Shown here in pieces: positions 8,101-17,772 of a stretch of DNA of 64,000 nucleotides. A program made the translations under genes and the position numbers. Under the pieces are notes generated by a model. It was not told the DNA's origin and ran no database searches. It saw nothing but the letters and a program-made list of their open reading frames with translations. The stretch's first letter is position 1. Every line of letters starts with the position of its first letter. The DNA is from Bacteroidales bacterium (GTDB lineage: Bacteria; Bacteroidota; Bacteroidia; Bacteroidales; WCHB1-69): contig JAFPXF010000073.1 of the NCBI GenBank assembly GCA_017394765.1, forward strand, positions 1 through 64,000, written 5' to 3'.

Positions 8101-10261
8101 TACTTCTACACCATTCTTGTTTACAGCAACAACCACTGGGACTATTGTCAAGTACGAATGGGATTTTGGAGACAGCTCCTCTAACGAAGGAGATAGTATT
8201 TATCACACATTTGACGAGGATATTAATGATAATCCTTGTATATCGTTAACCGTCACAAATTCGCTGGGCTGTTCAGTTGTTAAGGATTCTTGCATAACAG
8301 TTATTTCCAGTGTTTTAGATCCCGGATCGTTAGAACCAATTTCTTCGACACAAGTTTGTCCAGGCACGGCAAGAGCCATTAGTTTTTACTCTTTTGCACC
8401 AAACACTCTTTATATTTGGTCTCCTGCAAGTCTCACCACTGACAATTCTCTAAACAATTGTAACGTATATCAAACAGGCGATTACTATGTGACAGCCATT
8501 GATTCCAATTATGGCTGTAGGGCAAAAGCCATGCGCAATGTCGGATTCTTGACAGCACCATGGGCACGAATAATCGGCAACACAGAATATTGTTTGGGCG
8601 AAACGGTCAATCTAAACGGGAACACTGGTTCCAATAACACTTATGCGTGGAGTGTATCTGGCCCGAACACGCCCCCTTACACCTCTGCTAACGCCAATCT
8701 GACGTATGTTCCCACACAACCAGGCACTTACACTGTTACTCTTACAGTAAGCAATCAATCCCAATGCAATGCCACTGCTTCCTGTACATTTACAGTATAT
8801 CCTCAACCAGCCGCACCCACTATCGCTATCAATGGAACCCCTTGTATCCATGAGCCGCCAATAGAGATACAATCCACATCTGGTCAAAGTCTGTTATGGA
8901 GTAACGGCTATCACGGAACCACAGCATATTCTTATTCCGATGGATATATTAGAGCGCATTACATCGATCCCTCCACTGGCTGCAAATCAAAGGATGCTGA
9001 AGTATTCATTGAACCGGCACCCGATTTTGATGCTTTGTTGACGGGATGCTATACAATGTGCCGAGACCAGTTCCAATATGATTTGCCCATTTACGGACTT
9101 TATCCCTACCAATCAGGATCTTTGAATTGGGACTGGGTGTACCATCCAACTAATTCACACTTTACAGTGTTTGGTTTGAATCCTACACTACCGTTGATAG
9201 GTTTTGGTAATTATTACATGAACGCCACTTATGCGCCTGGCTGCACAGTCAAATCACCTGAACTTGTCATAGAGATGGAAAACGTTTGCCCGTGTGACAG
9301 CGTAAGTTTCAAGCCAAACGGTTTTGAATGCAAAGTGGAGGGCTGCAAGTTCTTCTACACATTCAATTATACAATTTGCAACAACGGTTCCCAATATCTG
9401 AATTTTGATGATTTACAAGCCAGCTTCGGAGGTGCTATCACTTACGTCAGCCCTCTTCCGCTCATCATCGCTCCTGGCGACTGTGAAGACATCACTTTCG
9501 AAATACAATTCACCGATTTTATGTCTTCCACTTTTGAGTTTGTTCTTATTGACCATTCTCGCAATTGCGAGGTCAGTCATGTCGAAAACGTTGATTGGCA
9601 ATCTTGTATCAACAAGCAGTGCGACATCTTCGACATAGGGTATGAGTTCAATCTTGAAGTTAGCACAGCCCACGAAAGTTCTTACTACCAATTCGGTTTT
9701 AATGCAGCGAACGCTGTGGACGTGTTGTCCGTGTGGAGCAAGCCATCACAAGTAATCAACTATACTACAAACGGAAGCTACCCTGTTAATGTGAATGGGC
9801 TGTTGATGCTTGACTACGGATTGTTGTCTCAGATGGCCATGAGTGGGCAGGAGATTTGTTTTTATGTGATAGCTTGTGTAGATGAGGAAAATCTCTGTTA
9901 TGATTCCATCTGCGTGCCAGCAGATGTTTTCTTGGAACAACTTCCCGAAGAGTTCCGCCAGCTGACCGACTCCACCACAGCAGACAACGATACCACCCGG
10001 AGCTTCCAGTCCAGCTCGTTTATTCCGCAGGCCGACAAGCCCTATCTCGCACCCAACCCCGCCCGTGACGAGGTGACAGTGATGGGCATCGCACCCGAGG
10101 AGGTGGCCGAAATCACTGTCCTCACCATGCAGGGCGGACAGGTCGCCGATTTCCGCAACGACTACCGCTTCAATGTCAGTCGCTTAGCCAAGGCATCCTA
10201 CATCGTCCGTGTGGTCACAACTGACAAGCAGGTGTATTATCTGAAGTTAGTGAAACAATAA
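5123..10261 (+). CDS. giant T9SS type A protein with Ig/PKD-like repeats (copy 1)
   Basis: The protein has 1712 residues with a signal peptide (cut before QSGCEL). The body is a chain of Cys-rich Ig- or PKD-like domains with recurring C-x-G-...-Y-x-W elements, for example CYGTVCEHTTANYTLI and a PKD-type YEWDFGDSSSNEGD near residue 1010. The C-terminal T9SS type A domain starts near residue 1640 (YLAPNPARDEVTVMG) and ends YYLKLVKQ. The architecture suggests a long surface stalk or adhesin; no catalytic domain is seen. Its paralogue at 12341 has exactly the same length. The body is AT-rich while the last roughly 310 bases are GC-rich and nearly identical to those of the paralogue. It is third in the operon after the lipoprotein and the propeller protein. 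Confidence 0.85.
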   Translation: MRKNLFFLFVLLSLGSLITARAQSGCELYINTDFDSECLITDYIKRNHIPWELGLQDCMLACKGNTVKYTAVCSNASQYSWVIAGASNYYFINQGKTAVVTWDYGMTGNISVSVVVGDTNTCTAEACVLLMDSPEANSSSVPSFYYNQDGEKVIEICIGETIEFSDMSSAAQTPITGYYWESEFGAASTQNYTLTPFDEGEFILNHCVRNECGCENCETYIIKVKAKVELKLSCYGTVCEHTTANYTLIDPPCSEYIWNVEGGSLEGQGTPNITVHWGSPASGYGVISLDASKCKTECDGLLSVQIPVITSDAEISGPEVVCVGEMQIYELPRWGSTEYTWWNNNSTCLNVHNSETPNQYMLEFTQPGIVTIGANYICRFLNCGYLVAAPKTIVVKDTMSIQSDDNTLCKGSTGTFHTTHTNSVHWKVYDENNQQIYSTNAVTLSYTFTSAGNFKITASHNDYCRVVEYHVTVLDNPPALTSTTGAHVACPNSSILLKATPTHPRYYIVWEPVCSSATPTSAEGNEVTITYGNEVCDVAVYQVDNEYNCRSEAYIHEVDTFHLLPHGLPAITTACAGSTVCFNVPDQSPDVTYEWIINPANAASIDSSDHLRPSICILTNHLNVTPPYWVDVTLKRTYCSDLKVNETVRLLIEDVAAPTLNCPDTVCEKDLETLTAIGNTQVASHYTWAFSDTSQIFHGTTVTRRFYTLGYVYVTVTYQPNPNCDPVVVNDTIWVNSIPYANITRNGNNLQVQSYANVNYVWSYNGSTVDNATTNTCPLMGNGVYCCTITSTVSPYCSDSDCYTLSPGTEDTCIHVTTATVNRICNDVTVSVTSHLGPQYSWSLSTYQHGSYCSPTQSSNSTIAHFNVVGNHYVYAHAVVNGQCYTGKEPVPVDCVPAISLSYDCNGHIIVKDISQYRNGYTIPNRTVTVAGTNLTATIYSPQMSVSIPTATLQAGTYTISMSVGTTGCVCSKEIALEPNPTITSIDIPANMCTSTPFLFTATTTGTIVKYEWDFGDSSSNEGDSIYHTFDEDINDNPCISLTVTNSLGCSVVKDSCITVISSVLDPGSLEPISSTQVCPGTARAISFYSFAPNTLYIWSPASLTTDNSLNNCNVYQTGDYYVTAIDSNYGCRAKAMRNVGFLTAPWARIIGNTEYCLGETVNLNGNTGSNNTYAWSVSGPNTPPYTSANANLTYVPTQPGTYTVTLTVSNQSQCNATASCTFTVYPQPAAPTIAINGTPCIHEPPIEIQSTSGQSLLWSNGYHGTTAYSYSDGYIRAHYIDPSTGCKSKDAEVFIEPAPDFDALLTGCYTMCRDQFQYDLPIYGLYPYQSGSLNWDWVYHPTNSHFTVFGLNPTLPLIGFGNYYMNATYAPGCTVKSPELVIEMENVCPCDSVSFKPNGFECKVEGCKFFYTFNYTICNNGSQYLNFDDLQASFGGAITYVSPLPLIIAPGDCEDITFEIQFTDFMSSTFEFVLIDHSRNCEVSHVENVDWQSCINKQCDIFDIGYEFNLEVSTAHESSYYQFGFNAANAVDVLSVWSKPSQVINYTTNGSYPVNVNGLLMLDYGLLSQMAMSGQEICFYVIACVDEENLCYDSICVPADVFLEQLPEEFRQLTDSTTADNDTTRSFQSSSFIPQADKPYLAPNPARDEVTVMGIAPEEVAEITVLTMQGGQVADFRNDYRFNVSRLAKASYIVRVVTTDKQVYYLKLVKQ

Positions 10262-10302
10262 ATTGCGATACCTTCCACAACTGAATTATCAAAAGAAAAG
10301 AA

Positions 10303-12321
10303 ATGACAAATATGAAAAAAATATCATTAGTTAAAGTTATAATGGCGGTCGCATTTTTAGCGACCGCCTTTCCCGCCTCCGCCCAGGGCGAGTGGAAGTG
10401 GGCGAAGTGGTGGAGCGGGACAGACGGCTTAAGTAATGCATACTATAATACAATCACCAATACCGCTTTCGATGAGGATGGAAACTTTTATGTTTATGGG
10501 AGTATGGGAGGGACTCCCGTGTATGACGGAATTAACCTGCAATTCGTTAACAATGCACAAGTGCTAAACAAAAACGAACGTTCAATCCTGTTGGCAAAAT
10601 TTGACACCTTGGGGAATATGCTATGGTATAAGGTAGTGAAAAGTAGCGCGGAAATGGCATACCCATTATGGATGGAGGTTAGGGGCGACAAGGTTCATAT
10701 TGCAGGAAACTGCGCCTTCTACGGTAGCTATTCCGATGATTGGTTGTACTATTTGGACACACTTGTTTACAAATATGAACTCAATAACATTCCCGAAGAA
10801 CAACAGGAACTTCCATTTAAGCCCTACCACAGGTGGACTTTCTTTGCCCAATTGGATTTGGACGGTAATCTGTTGGAAGACCATTTCGTAGAAACCTATT
10901 CGAGAGATTCGCATTTTAACGGAATAGATTCTATACGACGTAATATGCCTTTGTGCATGCCCGCGATTAGCCCTGTCCACATCGGCAATGACGGGAGTGT
11001 CTTTGTCTATACCTTTATCCAGTATAAAGGATATGAAGACCAACCTTATACGATAGTTGTTGACGGTGACTCTAACAAAACATACAATCTGTATCTCCCA
11101 GGCAATGCAAATGCTTCTATTGAAATAAACAATGTCATGTTATATAAATTCTCATCCAATTATGAGTTAGACTTTGCAAAACCTCTTATCATTGAAACAG
11201 ATGGAATTGCACCTGTCGCAGGCTATCCAGAAGGTGACTATGTCAAATATTTGTTTTATCCTTTTTTACAGGGAATGTCGTTTGACGAAAACGATAATAT
11301 GTTCGTCTCCGGTTATTTTCAATTAGCCCAATGTATTCCAGGTTTTGGGGGTGAATTAAATCAATATCCTGTGCATTTGTGGTGGGATAGTACGCATTGT
11401 GCCACTATTAACGATGTCTCGTCCGCTGAATATTGTAATTTTATCATAAAATACAATACGGATGGTTCTCCGTTATGGAGTAACCAGATATTCACTACGA
11501 AAAATAATAACGATGATGGATATGCAAGAGTGGAATGGTATGGTAACACATTGTATGACAATTCAATATATGTACTTGGAAATGCCGGATACGATGAAAA
11601 CAGCCTGATATATTTTGATGACGGAGAGCATTTGGAACAATTTCAAGGGATTCATTCCAATACTTGTTTCTTTGCAAAATATAACGCAATCACAGGCGAG
11701 TATATCAGTCATGGTATCGTACCTGCAGAAAATGTTACGGGAAGCAGAACACCAGCTGTTGTAAAAAATCGAGTCTTTGCTTTTTCACGTTGCAATAACA
11801 CTCTTGAATATTGGTTGTCAACGTGGCAGGATAACGGTCAGTTTATTAGTGTTGAAAATTCGGCACATAGCTCGGATTTGATTAAAATGGATCAAAGTTT
11901 AGGTGTTTATGCTAATGAAAATGGAAACATTATCATATCGTTATTAGCTACTTCTCCCGTAACTTTTGGCAACAATTTGCACGTAAATTGTCCTTCGGGG
12001 CAATCCAGCGCGGTCTTTGCATTGTTCAACAATCCTATATATACTCAACCATACGTGGGTCTCCCCACATATTCAAGAAATGAATCCAAAATTCATGTAT
12101 GGCCGAACCCTACTTGTAATGTTTTGAACATTGAAAGTGAATTGTCAACGATTGACAACGTGTCCATTTTGGATGTAAAGGGGGAAACAGTTTTACAAAA
12201 GGGTATCAGTGAAAATCAAACAATAATCAATGTTTCCATGCTACCTGTTGGGATGTATATCCTTAAGGTCGTATGCGAAAAGGATGTCTTCGTCGAAAAG
12301 TTCATAAAATCAACATATTAA
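10303..12321 (+). CDS. T9SS type A secreted protein with beta-propeller-like repeats (copy 2)
   Basis: This is the paralogue of the protein at 3111. The signal peptide is cleaved before QGEWKWA; the start could be 10303 or the ATG at 10312 (MKKISLVK). The same blade-like motifs recur (TAFDEDGNFYVYG, LLAKFDTLGNMLWYK, MSFDENDNMFVSGY), and the C-terminus is a T9SS type A domain (VWPNPTCNVLNIE to KFIKSTY). By eye about half of the residues match copy 1, with conserved segments scattered through the full length, so the duplication is old or the copies have been under pressure to diverge. It sits 41 bases after one giant protein and 19 before the next, as the second module of the same operon. Confidence 0.85.
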   Translation: MTNMKKISLVKVIMAVAFLATAFPASAQGEWKWAKWWSGTDGLSNAYYNTITNTAFDEDGNFYVYGSMGGTPVYDGINLQFVNNAQVLNKNERSILLAKFDTLGNMLWYKVVKSSAEMAYPLWMEVRGDKVHIAGNCAFYGSYSDDWLYYLDTLVYKYELNNIPEEQQELPFKPYHRWTFFAQLDLDGNLLEDHFVETYSRDSHFNGIDSIRRNMPLCMPAISPVHIGNDGSVFVYTFIQYKGYEDQPYTIVVDGDSNKTYNLYLPGNANASIEINNVMLYKFSSNYELDFAKPLIIETDGIAPVAGYPEGDYVKYLFYPFLQGMSFDENDNMFVSGYFQLAQCIPGFGGELNQYPVHLWWDSTHCATINDVSSAEYCNFIIKYNTDGSPLWSNQIFTTKNNNDDGYARVEWYGNTLYDNSIYVLGNAGYDENSLIYFDDGEHLEQFQGIHSNTCFFAKYNAITGEYISHGIVPAENVTGSRTPAVVKNRVFAFSRCNNTLEYWLSTWQDNGQFISVENSAHSSDLIKMDQSLGVYANENGNIIISLLATSPVTFGNNLHVNCPSGQSSAVFALFNNPIYTQPYVGLPTYSRNESKIHVWPNPTCNVLNIESELSTIDNVSILDVKGETVLQKGISENQTIINVSMLPVGMYILKVVCEKDVFVEKFIKSTY

Positions 12322-12340
12322 CACCTAAAACCCAAATGTT

Positions 12341-15300
12341 ATGAGAAAATTTATATTTTTGTTTTTGCCGTTCCTGATTTGCGGCATATCATCGTTGCAG
12401 GCGCAATGCGATCTGTTTATCACCACCAACTTTGACTCCGAATGCCTGCTGACGGAGTACATCAAGGAAAGGCCCTCGCTTTGGGAACAGGATTTTGGCA
12501 ACTGTCTGTTGGCCTGCAAGGGGAATACCGTGCAGTACACCGCCGTCTGTTCTGGCACGGTATCCCAATATTCTTGGACAATTTCAGGCGCGTCTTCCTA
12601 TTACTTCACGAATCAGAACAAAACGGCGGTAGTCACATGGGATGATTATAATGATATCGGGAACATTTCCGTGAATGTGGTCACATCCGACACAAATTCT
12701 TGTACGGAAGAGGTTTGTGTGCTGTTGATGGAATCACCGACAATCGGCTCCAACACTGTGCCCAACTATTACAATCAAAATGGACAAAAAGTGATAGAGG
12801 TGTGTCGCGGTCAGACTATCGAACTGATGGACATGAGCACAACAGGACTGACTCCCATTGTTGGTTACCAATGGATAACTCCATTTGGGGATGCTTCCAC
12901 TCCTGACCATACTATTGTCGCCTCCCAAACAGGGGATTTCATAATTAAACATTTTGTACAAAACGAATGTGGCTGTGAAGGCTATGAAGAAATTATTCTT
13001 CGGGTCGTGGAAGAATTGAAACTTGAACTTTCTTGTTACGGAACAGTATGTGCGGGTTCAAATGAGACATATACCCTATTGAACCCCTACTGTTCTCAGT
13101 ATATGTGGAGTGTGGAGGGAGGCACCTACACTACCGTTCCCTCCGATCCGGCTACGATAGATGTACAATGGGGAAATCCGTCTTCTGGCTATGGGGTCAT
13201 CTCTATTGATGCTGCTTTTTGCGATGCTCCCTGCAAAGCTATGGCATCTATCAAGATACCCGTCATCACGAACAATGCGGAAATAGAAGGCCCTGATGTG
13301 GTTTGTGTAGGCGATTATCAACTTTATGAACTGCCGCTATGGGGATCCACTTATTATTTGTGGAGCATAAACCCTTCTGTTGGAGACAGTGATATGGTTA
13401 ACACCGAGGAAATCAACCAAGTTCTGCTCAGATTCCAACAGCCTGGATCCTATACACTATCCGCAAGATATGGCTGCGACTTTATCCCCTGCGGTCCGGA
13501 TAGTACCGAAAAGACCATCATCGTCAAGGACACCATGAGTATCAATTCAGACGATAACACCCTTTGCAAAGGGGCTACAGGACATTACACGACTTGGCAT
13601 GGCAACAGCGTGACATGGCGGGTGTATAACCAAAACAATGCACAGATATATTACACCAACGGAGTCTCATTGAACTATACCTTTGCCAATGCAGGCAGAT
13701 ATAAGATTGTGGCCTCCAACAGCAACTATTGTGACGATGCAGAATATCTGGTCACTGTTCTTGACAATCCACCTGCATTGACGATTACTAACGGACCACA
13801 TTCAGCGTGTCCAAACAGCTCCATTCTGTTAAACGCCACCCCTACTCATCCCAACTACTATTTGGAGTGGGTGCAACTGTGCGCTCCAAATAATACTGAA
13901 AATGGGGATGAAGTGACCATAGATTACGGAAATACAGTATGTGATGTTGCCGTCTATCAAATCGATGGCGAAAACGAGTGTCGTTCCGCCGCCTACATAC
14001 ATCAAGTGGATGCTTTCCAACTGGCGCCGCATGGACTGCCCGCTGTCACTGTTGCATGTGCTGGTTCCACAGTTTCTTTTGCCGTGCCTGACCAATCAGA
14101 AAATGTCACATACGAATGGAATGTCAGCCCCACCAATGCGGCCTCCGTGATAGACAATCACCTGCTCCCTTCTGTTAACATTCTCACAAACCATCTATCC
14201 ATCAATCCGCCATACACTATTACAGTGACATTGACCAGGACGCCCTGTGGTGGTTCTCCTGTGAACGAAACAGTACTGATCCAAATAGTGGGTGTGACGG
14301 CTCCAGCATTAACTTATAATGATATAGTATGCCAAGATGCTCTTGAGACATTTACGGCCACCGGTGGGTCTTCTGTCAGCAGTGACTACACTTGGGAATT
14401 TTCCGACACCGCCCTTCTCTTCCATGGGGCAAGTTTTAACAGGACTTTCCATACCACAGGTCCCGTCACGTTTACACTGACTTATCAGCCGAATCCGAAT
14501 TGCGATGCAGTCACCGTGACGGGGAGTTTGTATGTGCGAGCCCTCCCTGTTGCATACGTGTTTTGTTCTGGAACAACATTGAGTGTCCCCAATCAAACGA
14601 ATATGAGTTATCAATGGTATCATAATGGAACACTTCTGCCATCATGTACAACTAATATTTTTATAGAAGACCCTAACTCTTTTAATGGCACCTATTGTTG
14701 CACCGTCAGCTACAATGACAATCCCTCTTGTGAAGTCCAAGGGTGTTATACTGTACCCGGTGATCCGCCAATTCCCTGTTCGAACTTGGTCGTCTCTGCT
14801 GGAGCGCCCAATTGCAATAATGTTACAGTAACTGCCCAAAACGTGCCTGACGCCCAATACATGTGGATTATTTCCACCAGCGCATCCGGTTCGCACATTA
14901 CTCCAGATGGCACATTTCCAAATGTAGCCACAGCCACTTTCTCTGTTCCGGGAATATATCAGGTTTCCGTCTCTGCTGAAGCTAACAACCAATGCTACTA
15001 CGGAAACAGCGCACCCATTACAATTGACTGTATCCCGAAATTCGAACTTTCATACGATTGCAACGGGAACATCGAGATAACAGACAATTCGTTGTACAGA
15101 ACCGGCTACACAATCCCAAATAGAAGATACTCTGTAGTTGGCACTTTAGACTATGTTGACCTAACGAACCAGGCATTGACTGGTAGTATTAACGTTGGTA
15201 TTCCTACCACGAGCACAACATATACAATCAACATGACAATGGTTGGCAGTAGCTGCACCTATACCGCATCTATTACCATTGAGCCGAATCCCATCATTGA

Positions 15301-17479
15301 TAGTGTTGTATTTTCGCATTATATGTGTGAGAATACGCCATTCCTTTTCAATGCATATCCCGATAATAGCAACTATGAATATCATTGGAACTTCGGAGAT
15401 AATTCATATAATGTTGGCAATGGCATTTACCATAGTTATGAACACGCATCGACTCCTTTTTATGTGACGTTAACTGTGACTAATTCTATAGGATGTACGG
15501 CGACAAGTGCAACAAATATGAATAGAATATATACATCAGCAAATAATGTAATAGGTGGTTATCTCACCGCGGAAGGAACAGATGTTTGTCCGGGTATTCC
15601 ACGGCAGATATATTTTACTCCTAACTATCTAAACAGTCATTATTATTGGAATAGTTCCTTATATTCTACTACGGATAATTACTATAATACGACCCAGACG
15701 GGAGACTATCATGTTCTTGTCATCACATCTCCTTATGGGTGCAAAAAAGAATGCATCTTAAATGTCGGTTTCCTCAACGCCCCCACTGCCCGTATCACAG
15801 GTAATACCACATACTGTTTAGGCGAGGAGGTGAGGTTGAATGGCAATACAGGGAGTACTAACCAATATTTGTGGACAATTTCAGGTTCATCGTACAGTCA
15901 AACATTTACGACATCCAATATTACATTCACACCTACTCAACCAGGCACCTACTATGTCAACCTTAACGTTACCAGTCCTGACGGTTGTGTGAGAAGTGCC
16001 GCCTGCACCGTCACAGTGCACCAACAGCCGGCCGCACCGCCTATCGCGTTCTATAACAACCAGTGTATCCACACGCCGCCTGTGTATGTCCATTCCACCG
16101 CCAGTCCTGCCCAATCCCTTCTGTGGAGTAACGGCTTCTATGGTGCATCCGCCCAATACTATGTGCCAGGTTATCTTACGGCTCATTATATTGACCCTGC
16201 CACCGGATGTCCGTCCGCCAAATCCACCCTCTTCATCCCGCCCGCACCTAATTACGACGCCTTGCTCACAGGCTGTTATGAGAAATGTCGCGATGAACTT
16301 CCCACTTCCTTGTACGTCTATAACCTCTACCCATACGACACCACGAGCCTTTTTTGGCGTTGGTTCGAAAACAATCATCAAACAGCACAGGGAAACAGCG
16401 GACAAGCCTCCCTTCCTATAGGCAGTTTTGGAAGCTACTATATGAACACACAGTACGGTAATGGATGTGTCGCCCAATCCCCGAATTTGGAGATTTCAGA
16501 AGCAATGATATGCCCTTGTGATAGTATTTGGGTTGAAGTGGATAAGTGGTGTAGTACAAGGGAATGCAAGTTGATTTATATAATGACCGTCACCATCCAC
16601 AATGATGGCAGCCAACCTGCATATTTCAGCCAGTTAACCTCAAACACCAGTAGCAACATCATGTATGTCACTCCAATGCCGGTGACTGTTGCTCCTGGTG
16701 GCAGTCAAACTATAATAGTCACGCTTGAGTTCACGGATTTTGCGAATCCCTATATAGAATTCACCCTATCTGATCCTGAAAATGATTGTGAATATTCATT
16801 TTCCGAATATTTTGATTGGCGGAGATGTGTCAGGGAAGACTGTGATGCGAGAATCAAGAAAATCAATTTCTTATCTCAGTTGAGCTCTCCTCACCAAACC
16901 TCCTATTTCAATATTGATCTGGATTTGCCTTCGGGTACAACCAGCCTTGTTGCCTTATGGAGTACCCCTCCCCAACTTATAACATACAGCTATTCTCCCC
17001 CCACATACGTGAACGGGCTCCTAATGCTTAACTATGGTCAATTGACTCAAATGGTTCAGAATGGAGAATATGTCTGTTTTAACGCTATAGTATGCATTGA
17101 AAATGACCATCTTTGCTATGTCAGGGTTTGTGTGAAAGCTCCAGAATTATTGGCGTTAATTCCCGATGAGTTCCGCCAGCTGTCCGACTCCACCACTGCG
17201 GACAACGATTCCACCCGGAGCCTCCAGTCCAGCTCGTTCATCCCGCAGACCGACAAGCCCTATCTCGCACCCAACCCCGCCCGTGACGAGGTGACGGTGA
17301 TGGGCATCGCGCCAGAGGAGGTTGCCGAAATCACTGTCCTCACCATGCAGGGCGGACAGGTGGCCGAGTTCCGCAACGACTACCACTTCAACGTCAGCCG
17401 CCTGGCCAAGGCATCCTACATTGTCCGTGTGGTCACAACTGACAAGCAGGTGTATTATCTGAAATTGGTGAAACAGTAG
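12341..17479 (+). CDS. giant T9SS type A protein with Ig/PKD-like repeats (copy 2)
   Basis: This 1712-residue paralogue of the protein at 5123 has a signal peptide cut before QCDLF and domains in the same order: Cys-rich Ig/PKD-like repeats, a PKD-type YHWNFGDNSYNVGN near residue 1020, and the terminal type A sorting domain. The final 104 residues differ from copy 1 at only 7 positions, although most of the protein is far more diverged. At DNA level I count about 23 mismatches over about 310 bases there. This points to recent gene conversion of the sorting cassette, or to strong constraint on it. A terminator follows at 17505, closing the operon. Function beyond surface display is not visible. 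Confidence 0.85.
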   Translation: MRKFIFLFLPFLICGISSLQAQCDLFITTNFDSECLLTEYIKERPSLWEQDFGNCLLACKGNTVQYTAVCSGTVSQYSWTISGASSYYFTNQNKTAVVTWDDYNDIGNISVNVVTSDTNSCTEEVCVLLMESPTIGSNTVPNYYNQNGQKVIEVCRGQTIELMDMSTTGLTPIVGYQWITPFGDASTPDHTIVASQTGDFIIKHFVQNECGCEGYEEIILRVVEELKLELSCYGTVCAGSNETYTLLNPYCSQYMWSVEGGTYTTVPSDPATIDVQWGNPSSGYGVISIDAAFCDAPCKAMASIKIPVITNNAEIEGPDVVCVGDYQLYELPLWGSTYYLWSINPSVGDSDMVNTEEINQVLLRFQQPGSYTLSARYGCDFIPCGPDSTEKTIIVKDTMSINSDDNTLCKGATGHYTTWHGNSVTWRVYNQNNAQIYYTNGVSLNYTFANAGRYKIVASNSNYCDDAEYLVTVLDNPPALTITNGPHSACPNSSILLNATPTHPNYYLEWVQLCAPNNTENGDEVTIDYGNTVCDVAVYQIDGENECRSAAYIHQVDAFQLAPHGLPAVTVACAGSTVSFAVPDQSENVTYEWNVSPTNAASVIDNHLLPSVNILTNHLSINPPYTITVTLTRTPCGGSPVNETVLIQIVGVTAPALTYNDIVCQDALETFTATGGSSVSSDYTWEFSDTALLFHGASFNRTFHTTGPVTFTLTYQPNPNCDAVTVTGSLYVRALPVAYVFCSGTTLSVPNQTNMSYQWYHNGTLLPSCTTNIFIEDPNSFNGTYCCTVSYNDNPSCEVQGCYTVPGDPPIPCSNLVVSAGAPNCNNVTVTAQNVPDAQYMWIISTSASGSHITPDGTFPNVATATFSVPGIYQVSVSAEANNQCYYGNSAPITIDCIPKFELSYDCNGNIEITDNSLYRTGYTIPNRRYSVVGTLDYVDLTNQALTGSINVGIPTTSTTYTINMTMVGSSCTYTASITIEPNPIIDSVVFSHYMCENTPFLFNAYPDNSNYEYHWNFGDNSYNVGNGIYHSYEHASTPFYVTLTVTNSIGCTATSATNMNRIYTSANNVIGGYLTAEGTDVCPGIPRQIYFTPNYLNSHYYWNSSLYSTTDNYYNTTQTGDYHVLVITSPYGCKKECILNVGFLNAPTARITGNTTYCLGEEVRLNGNTGSTNQYLWTISGSSYSQTFTTSNITFTPTQPGTYYVNLNVTSPDGCVRSAACTVTVHQQPAAPPIAFYNNQCIHTPPVYVHSTASPAQSLLWSNGFYGASAQYYVPGYLTAHYIDPATGCPSAKSTLFIPPAPNYDALLTGCYEKCRDELPTSLYVYNLYPYDTTSLFWRWFENNHQTAQGNSGQASLPIGSFGSYYMNTQYGNGCVAQSPNLEISEAMICPCDSIWVEVDKWCSTRECKLIYIMTVTIHNDGSQPAYFSQLTSNTSSNIMYVTPMPVTVAPGGSQTIIVTLEFTDFANPYIEFTLSDPENDCEYSFSEYFDWRRCVREDCDARIKKINFLSQLSSPHQTSYFNIDLDLPSGTTSLVALWSTPPQLITYSYSPPTYVNGLLMLNYGQLTQMVQNGEYVCFNAIVCIENDHLCYVRVCVKAPELLALIPDEFRQLSDSTTADNDSTRSLQSSSFIPQTDKPYLAPNPARDEVTVMGIAPEEVAEITVLTMQGGQVAEFRNDYHFNVSRLAKASYIVRVVTTDKQVYYLKLVKQ

Positions 17480-17504
17480 CGTATTCTCAAACCGTATAAC
17501 ATTC

Positions 17505-17531
17505 AAAGAGGGCTTTCGGGTCCTCTTTTTT
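17505..17531 (+). terminator. terminator of the T9SS surface-protein operon
   Basis: AAAGAGG (17505-17511) pairs with CCTCTTT (17522-17528), followed by a T-run. It lies 26 bases after the stop of the second giant gene. Confidence 0.75.
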
Positions 17532-17544
17532 GTGCTTTCTCTTT

Positions 17545-17620
17545 TGGGGCGACCGGGCACGCTATCCATTCAAACTTCGCGGCAGGCCGCTCGTAACCAT
17601 TCCTATCGTTGTCGCGGTAT
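17545..17620. repeat. REP-like intergenic sequence
   Basis: This GC-rich non-coding stretch contains the small hairpin GCGGCAGGCCGC (17579-17590) in the 293-base gap between the operon and the recombinase gene. It looks like an extragenic repetitive sequence of the Bacteroidales type, but no second copy is visible in this window. I see nothing else in the gap. Confidence 0.3.
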
Positions 17621-17772
17621 TAAGGAAGATGAAAACACAGTCAACCAGCACGACAGCGTTTTCCCGTAACCGTCCCAAAATGTGACGGACGTTTAAGCCA
17701 TTTTTGTCTCAAGCACTGCTGGCTGGCTTTGTTTAGTTTTCTGATTTTCACCAAAGAGGAATCATCCTCATT

